A stretch of 64,000 nucleotides of DNA from Prevotella sp. Its GTDB lineage: Bacteria > Bacteroidota > Bacteroidia > Bacteroidales > Bacteroidaceae. The position numbers were made by a program, and so were the translations under genes. The notes beneath the pieces were generated by a model that saw only the letters and a program-made list of their open reading frames with translations, searched no databases and had not been told where the DNA came from. This document shows, piece after piece, positions 60,361-64,000 of this stretch. The DNA lies in contig JAFUAY010000035.1 in assembly GCA_017460515.1 (NCBI GenBank), positions 1 through 64,000 on the forward strand, given 5' to 3'. How positions within the stretch are numbered: position 1 is the first letter of the stretch; each line of letters starts with the position of its first letter.

Positions 60361-61536
60361 ATGATGAAAAGGAACTACTGGACAATACAGTCAAAACAGG
60401 AGAACCTGATATACTTGGTAGCATGGGGCTTACTATTCGTGGCCCCACTACTGAGTTTGTATGTTCGTACAGTCAGCAACGCCGACATCGAACTGAACTG
60501 GAACGAGGTGGGCATTGTGTGGAAGCATTTCGCTGCCTATCTGCTGCTGTTCGTCATCCATAATTTCCTTTTGGCGCCTGTGCTCGTTCACGGCCATAAG
60601 CGTGCTGCTTACGTTACCACCGTAGTGGCTATCCTGACGGCATTCACCATCTACCAATGCAGCAGCAGACCTGACGAGATAGGTCCCAGGCCTCGCATAG
60701 AACATAACAGACACCATGAGCCACCACACGACGAGCCTCCCTTTGAGTTTGACGAGGAGCGTCCGCCATTACCCGACGAGAAAGCTGAACATCGTCCTCC
60801 TCGCAGAATACATAAGGCAGACGCGCCACCGCCCATCGTTGGCGAACGCGATATCCTGGCCATTATGGTGGCATTACTCATGTTTGGCGCCAATCTGGGC
60901 ATCAAATTCTACTTCCGCAGCAGGAGCGACCGGAAGCGACTTGCCATACTGGAACGTGAGAATCTGGAGCAGCAATTAGAGTATCTGCGGTATCAGATCA
61001 ACCCGCACTTCTTCATGAATACGCTCAATAATATCCATGCACTCGTGGATATTGATCCAGAACAGGCAAAAGACACCATTCTGGAACTCTCAAAGATGAT
61101 GAGGTTCGTACTCTACGAAGGCAATAAGCAGAGCGTAGCCCTATCGCGTGAGTTCGACTTCATTCGCCATTATGTGGCGCTGATGCAGTTACGCTATACG
61201 GAGAAAGTAAAGATTACGCTCAATCTGCCGCAAGAATCACCCGACCGGCAAATACCGCCGCTGATACTCATCACCTTCATTGAGAACGCCTTCAAGCACG
61301 GCATCAGCTATCAGCACGACTCCTTTATCGAAGTGACGGTCACTGTAGATGATGACAAATTATGTTTCCTTTGTTGCAACTCAAAGGCAGACCGGCCCAA
61401 CAAGGAAAAGGGCGGGGTAGGGCTCGACAATGTTCGTAAGCGCCTCAAACTGCTCTATGACAATAACTATTCGTTGAAGATTCACGACACCAGCGATGTC
61501 TACCAAGTTGAACTATCCTTACCTCTCAAATCATAA
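60361..61536 (+). CDS. LytS/YehU-type sensor histidine kinase with Pro/His/Glu-rich loop
   Basis: 391 residues from ATG 60361 (or 60364). Four membrane helices (about 16-36, 56-76, 86-102 and 170-190). Between the third and fourth lies a loop of about 55 residues rich in Pro, His, Glu and Arg (RHHEPPHDEPPFEFDEERPP and beyond), an unusual possible metal- or ligand-binding sensor. The kinase part has the phosphoacceptor His in YQINPHFFMNTLNNIHALVD (usually INPHFLFN), then the N box FIENAFKHGI and G box GGVGLDNVRKRLKLLYD. Partner of the LytTR regulator 6 bases downstream. Confidence 0.92.
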   Translation: MMKRNYWTIQSKQENLIYLVAWGLLFVAPLLSLYVRTVSNADIELNWNEVGIVWKHFAAYLLLFVIHNFLLAPVLVHGHKRAAYVTTVVAILTAFTIYQCSSRPDEIGPRPRIEHNRHHEPPHDEPPFEFDEERPPLPDEKAEHRPPRRIHKADAPPPIVGERDILAIMVALLMFGANLGIKFYFRSRSDRKRLAILERENLEQQLEYLRYQINPHFFMNTLNNIHALVDIDPEQAKDTILELSKMMRFVLYEGNKQSVALSREFDFIRHYVALMQLRYTEKVKITLNLPQESPDRQIPPLILITFIENAFKHGISYQHDSFIEVTVTVDDDKLCFLCCNSKADRPNKEKGGVGLDNVRKRLKLLYDNNYSLKIHDTSDVYQVELSLPLKS

Positions 61537-61542
61537 AACATC

Positions 61543-62262
61543 ATGATACGTTGTCTTGCCATCGATGACGAGCCGCTGGCTCTTAAGCAGCTTGTCGCCT
61601 ATATCAATAAAGTGCCATTCCTCGAACTCGCTGCCCAGTGTCAGAGTGCGATGGAAGCCCGGAAGTTTCTGGAGAATGACACCGTGGATGCCATCTTCTG
61701 CGACATCAACATGCCCGACCTCAACGGCATGGACTTCGTGAAGTCGCTCGTGGCGCCACCGCTTATCGTCTTTACTACCGCCTACAGCGATTATGCTGTC
61801 GAGGGATTCCGCGTCAATGCCGTCGACTATCTGCTGAAGCCCTTCGGTTTACAGGATTTTCAGCGGGCTGCCCAGCGACTTCGTGAGAGACTGGAGGGTA
61901 CTCACTTGCCTGAAGAACCGATTGTCGAACAGCCTGAGACGCTCTTCCTGAAAACTGATTATCGCATTGTCAACGTAAATATTGCCGATATTCGCTATGT
62001 TGAAGCGATGAGTGAGTATCTGAAAGTTTGGCTCGAAGGTCAGCCAAAACCGATCATCACACTGCTGTCGATGAAGAAAATGGAGGAGAACCTGCCTGCC
62101 TACTTCATGCGCATCCACCGTTCGTACATCATCAACCTCAAGAAAATTCAGGAGGTCAACAAGAACCGCATCATCATGGATGCTGATACATACCTTCCCA
62201 TTGGCGACCTTTATAAGGAGGCCTTTCAAAAGTATCTGAGCACCAAATTCCTGGGGAAGTAA
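61543..62262 (+). CDS. LytTR-family response regulator
   Basis: 239 residues. Receiver domain: CLAIDDEPLALKQLVAYINK, phosphoacceptor Asp in AIFCDINMPDLNGMDFV, Thr in IVFTTAYSDYA, Lys in DYLLKPF. C-terminal LytTR DNA-binding domain (FLKTDYRIVNVNIADIRYVE, FMRIHRSYIINLKKIQEVNK, ADTYLPIGDLYKEAFQKYL). LytTR proteins bind pairs of short direct repeats; four such repeats sit in front of the two beta-helix genes. Confidence 0.95.
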   Translation: MIRCLAIDDEPLALKQLVAYINKVPFLELAAQCQSAMEARKFLENDTVDAIFCDINMPDLNGMDFVKSLVAPPLIVFTTAYSDYAVEGFRVNAVDYLLKPFGLQDFQRAAQRLRERLEGTHLPEEPIVEQPETLFLKTDYRIVNVNIADIRYVEAMSEYLKVWLEGQPKPIITLLSMKKMEENLPAYFMRIHRSYIINLKKIQEVNKNRIIMDADTYLPIGDLYKEAFQKYLSTKFLGK

Positions 62263-62279
62263 CCGCTAACAGAGCGTTC

Positions 62280-62338
62280 TTGGCTTTCGCTCCCAGTGAA
62301 ATTGGCTTTCACTCCCAGCGTTCTTGGCTTTCACTGTC
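62280..62338 (+). repeat. TTGGCTTTC repeats, 22-base period
   Basis: TTGGCTTTCGCTCCCAG (62280-62296), TTGGCTTTCACTCCCAG (62302-62318) and TTGGCTTTCACTGTC (62324-62338). Part of the 360-base gap after the regulator gene, which has no gene. Confidence 0.7.
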
Positions 62339-62375
62339 TCGGACCTTATAATTTTTTTTAATTTTTGGCTCTCGC

Positions 62376-62518
62376 TGTTGCAGTGTTGCAGTGTTGCAGT
62401 TCTCCAAAGGGTATTTCCATACCCTAAAAATACTTCTATATTTATTATATAAATATAGAGTTAAATTTTGACTATCATAGAACCTATTTTGGAACTGCAA
62501 CACTGCAACACTGCAACA
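62376..62518. repeat. 27-base inverted repeat made of GTTGCAGT units, with nested hairpins
   Basis: Left arm 62376-62402 is three TGTTGCAG-type units followed by TTC; the right arm 62492-62518 is its exact reverse complement. Between the arms are two smaller hairpins, AGGGTAT/ATACCCT (62408-62425) and CTATATTTA/TAAATATAG (62435-62457). No gene is seen in 62263-62622. Confidence 0.8.
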
Positions 62519-62596
62519 ACCAATGCGACAAATCAGGAAACCGACTGTTAACTAAGATTTCATGTTCGTTATATCGTCATTCAGAAATAATATTCG

Positions 62597-62604
62597 TACT
62601 TTTG
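62597..62604 (+). promoter_or_regulatory. Putative -7 box for the DMT transporter gene
   Basis: TACTTTTG, 18 bases before the ATG at 62623. No clear -33 element. Confidence 0.5.
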
Positions 62605-62622
62605 CAGCCAAAATGACGAGGA

Positions 62623-63543
62623 ATGGAAGCATCAAGAATATCCATATTTCAAAGGCCTACCTGGGTAGTCGTGTTTGCCCTGACAGCCGCTATCGCTTGG
62701 GGTTGGGCATTTCCGCTGATTAAGATAGGGTTCAGTGCCTTTGGTATTACCCCAGACATGACGGGCAGTAAAATGCTCTTTGCAGGCATCCGCTTTGCCC
62801 TGGCAGGCTTCATCGTGCTGACGCTGGCGCGTGGGAATGGCAGGTCGTTCAGGACGGGCAGCGGGAGTGACTGGTGGTTCATCCTCGCCTTTGCACTGAT
62901 GAACACAGCGCTCCACTATTTCTTCTTCTATATCGGCATGTCGCACAGTGAAGGCTCGCGGGCCGCTATCCTCAACTCACTGAGCACATTCCTTGTGGTG
63001 CTATTGGCCTGTGCCTGTTTTAAAAGCGACAAACTGACTTCAAGGAAACTACTTGGCTGTATAGTAGGCTTCGGAGGCGTGCTTTCGTTGAACCTCGGCG
63101 GAGCCGAAAGTGGACAGTTCACGTGGCTGGGCGACGGCATGATTATTCTCAATGCCCTCTGTGGCGCATCGGCAAACCTGATGACTCGCGGCTTGAGTCG
63201 ACGGGTGGATGTGTTCGTGGGAACGGGATACAGTCTTGCCATCGGAGGCTCGCTGCTCGTCGTCTCAGGGTTAAGTCTGGGCGGCTCGCTGCCCCATGTC
63301 AATGCACTCGGCATCAGCTGTCTGTTGCTGCTTACAGCCATCTCTGCCATCGGATTTGCGCTTTACAACAAACTGCTCAGCTGTAATCCGGTGGGAAGGG
63401 TAGCCATCTACAATTCGCTGATACCCATTGTCGGTGCTGTCACGTCCTGCCTCTGTCTTGGCGAGACGTTCCATCTGAAATATGCACTTGCCGGCGGACT
63501 TGCAGCATTGGGCATATACATCATTAACAAAGGTAAGAACTGA
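62623..63543 (+). CDS. DMT-superfamily (EamA) transporter
   Basis: 306 residues, ten membrane helices as two EamA repeats; the first starts WVVFALTAAIAWGWAFPLIK and the second near MIILNALCGASANLMTRGLS. FALMNTALHYFFFYIGMSHSEGS and AIYNSLIPIVGAVTSCLCLGE are family segments. Exporter of metabolites or amino acids at the inner membrane; substrate unknown. Confidence 0.9.
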   Translation: MEASRISIFQRPTWVVVFALTAAIAWGWAFPLIKIGFSAFGITPDMTGSKMLFAGIRFALAGFIVLTLARGNGRSFRTGSGSDWWFILAFALMNTALHYFFFYIGMSHSEGSRAAILNSLSTFLVVLLACACFKSDKLTSRKLLGCIVGFGGVLSLNLGGAESGQFTWLGDGMIILNALCGASANLMTRGLSRRVDVFVGTGYSLAIGGSLLVVSGLSLGGSLPHVNALGISCLLLLTAISAIGFALYNKLLSCNPVGRVAIYNSLIPIVGAVTSCLCLGETFHLKYALAGGLAALGIYIINKGKN

Positions 63544-63671
63544 TCATTTGAACGTTACAATGTTGTTACGATAATATTTTTTATTCAACTTTCTCAAGTT
63601 GAGCGAATGCGAAACTTAAATTTTTTTACTAAAAAACTAACGAAAAAGAAGGGCGTTTCAAAAAAAGTTCG

Positions 63672-63679
63672 TATCTTTG
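63672..63679 (+). promoter_or_regulatory. Putative -7 box for the sugar kinase gene
   Basis: TATCTTTG about 30 bases before ATG 63709, in an AT-rich leader. Confidence 0.55.
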
Positions 63680-63708
63680 CGTTGAAAAAATAAAACATCA
63701 CTACAACT

Positions 63709-64000
63709 ATGATATTAATAGCAGACAGCGGAAGCACCAAGACCGATTGGACATTGCTCCATTCGCCTTATCCTACGAAGTGGGACATCATTGCAACCTT
63801 TCAGTGTCAGGGCATCACTCCTATTCACCAGACAGCCGACGATATTCGTCAGATTCTGGCACGCGAGCTGATCCCACAGCTCTCTACCTTCCCACGTGCA
63901 GCACTCATCAACTCAAAGGTGCTGGAGGGGGCTTTGCTGTCGCAGATAGGCGTATATTTCTATGGTAGCGGGTGCACGCCTGCGCACGTACCTATGATGA
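63709..64000 (+). CDS. BadF/BadG-type ATPase, probable N-acetylglucosamine kinase, 3' partial
   Basis: The first ~97 codons are inside the window and the frame is open to the edge. The N-terminus ILIADSGSTKTDWTLLHSP is the phosphate-1 loop of the ASKHA fold (DxGxTKTDW), and VYFYGSGCTPAHVP is the second strand with the glycine turn seen in Bacteroidetes N-acetylglucosamine kinase-like proteins. Would phosphorylate an amino sugar with ATP. Confidence 0.85.
   Translation, partial: MILIADSGSTKTDWTLLHSPYPTKWDIIATFQCQGITPIHQTADDIRQILARELIPQLSTFPRAALINSKVLEGALLSQIGVYFYGSGCTPAHVPMM

Overview
The window reads as part of a Bacteroidales chromosome, most likely a Prevotellaceae member (Prevotella or a sister genus). 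Supporting points: genes are preceded by the Bacteroidetes promoter signature TAnnTTTG, often with TTTG/ATTTG 19-20 bases upstream; Shine-Dalgarno sites are weak or absent before many genes; and several families are typical of the phylum (omega subunit of the long Bacteroidetes type, DUF4890, DUF4293, LemA plus TPM pair, ResB/CcsA pair, GH13_8-like branching enzyme, beta-helix surface lipoproteins next to a LytS/LytTR pair). No plasmid or phage structural gene, rRNA or CRISPR array is visible.

Layout. 1-10.9 kb: housekeeping genes (a CDF metal transporter cut by the window edge, a cyclophilin, tRNA-His, prfA-pyrF, a short DnaJ-like protein, kdsB, a MORN-repeat protein, a YhcH-type protein, glgB, and the rpsF-rpsR-rplI ribosomal operon). 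10.9-19.5 kb: one long minus-strand run that starts at a clear promoter before aguA and continues aguB-purC-menG-aroE-TPM-lemA-purM-AEC permease. 19.5-22.3 kb: a FetAB-like ABC pair whose ATPase has lost its catalytic motifs, trmO, and a DUF4890 protein, closed by a strong terminator and tRNA-Lys.

22.5-35.9 kb is an accessory island. It starts right after tRNA-Lys with a broken NUDIX gene, then a Fic protein, and then seven tightly packed minus-strand genes transcribed in the order HNH nuclease, zinc-ribbon/DEDDh-exonuclease/BRCT protein, BRCT protein, zinc-ribbon/GIY-YIG nuclease, SIR2-like protein, small coiled-coil membrane protein, NERD nuclease-like protein. Upstream of these lie a DinD-like gene that has swallowed a copy of a local repeat element in frame, an array of those repeats, and a decayed AlbA_2/ATPase gene. 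The island is visibly more AT-rich than its surroundings in its core (about 24-31 kb). The seven-gene block has the look of a multi-effector defence or DNA-processing operon; I know of no described system with this make-up.

35.9-64 kb returns to core genes: an NhaC antiporter, an outer-membrane barrel protein, uvrB, the bamD-rpoZ-DUF4293-engB-ABC-F-recR run, a glycosyltransferase and GNAT enzyme, proS, an OmpA lipoprotein with mtgA, a C1 peptidase, an M24 peptidase, the ccsA/resB cytochrome c maturation pair, two divergent beta-helix lipoproteins with a LytS-type kinase and LytTR regulator, a DMT transporter, and the beginning of a BadF-type sugar kinase. Between the two divergent lipoprotein genes there are four copies of a 14-base element arranged as two direct-repeat pairs, each with a 21-base period and each 24-25 bases from its own -7 box, which I read as binding sites for the adjacent LytTR regulator.
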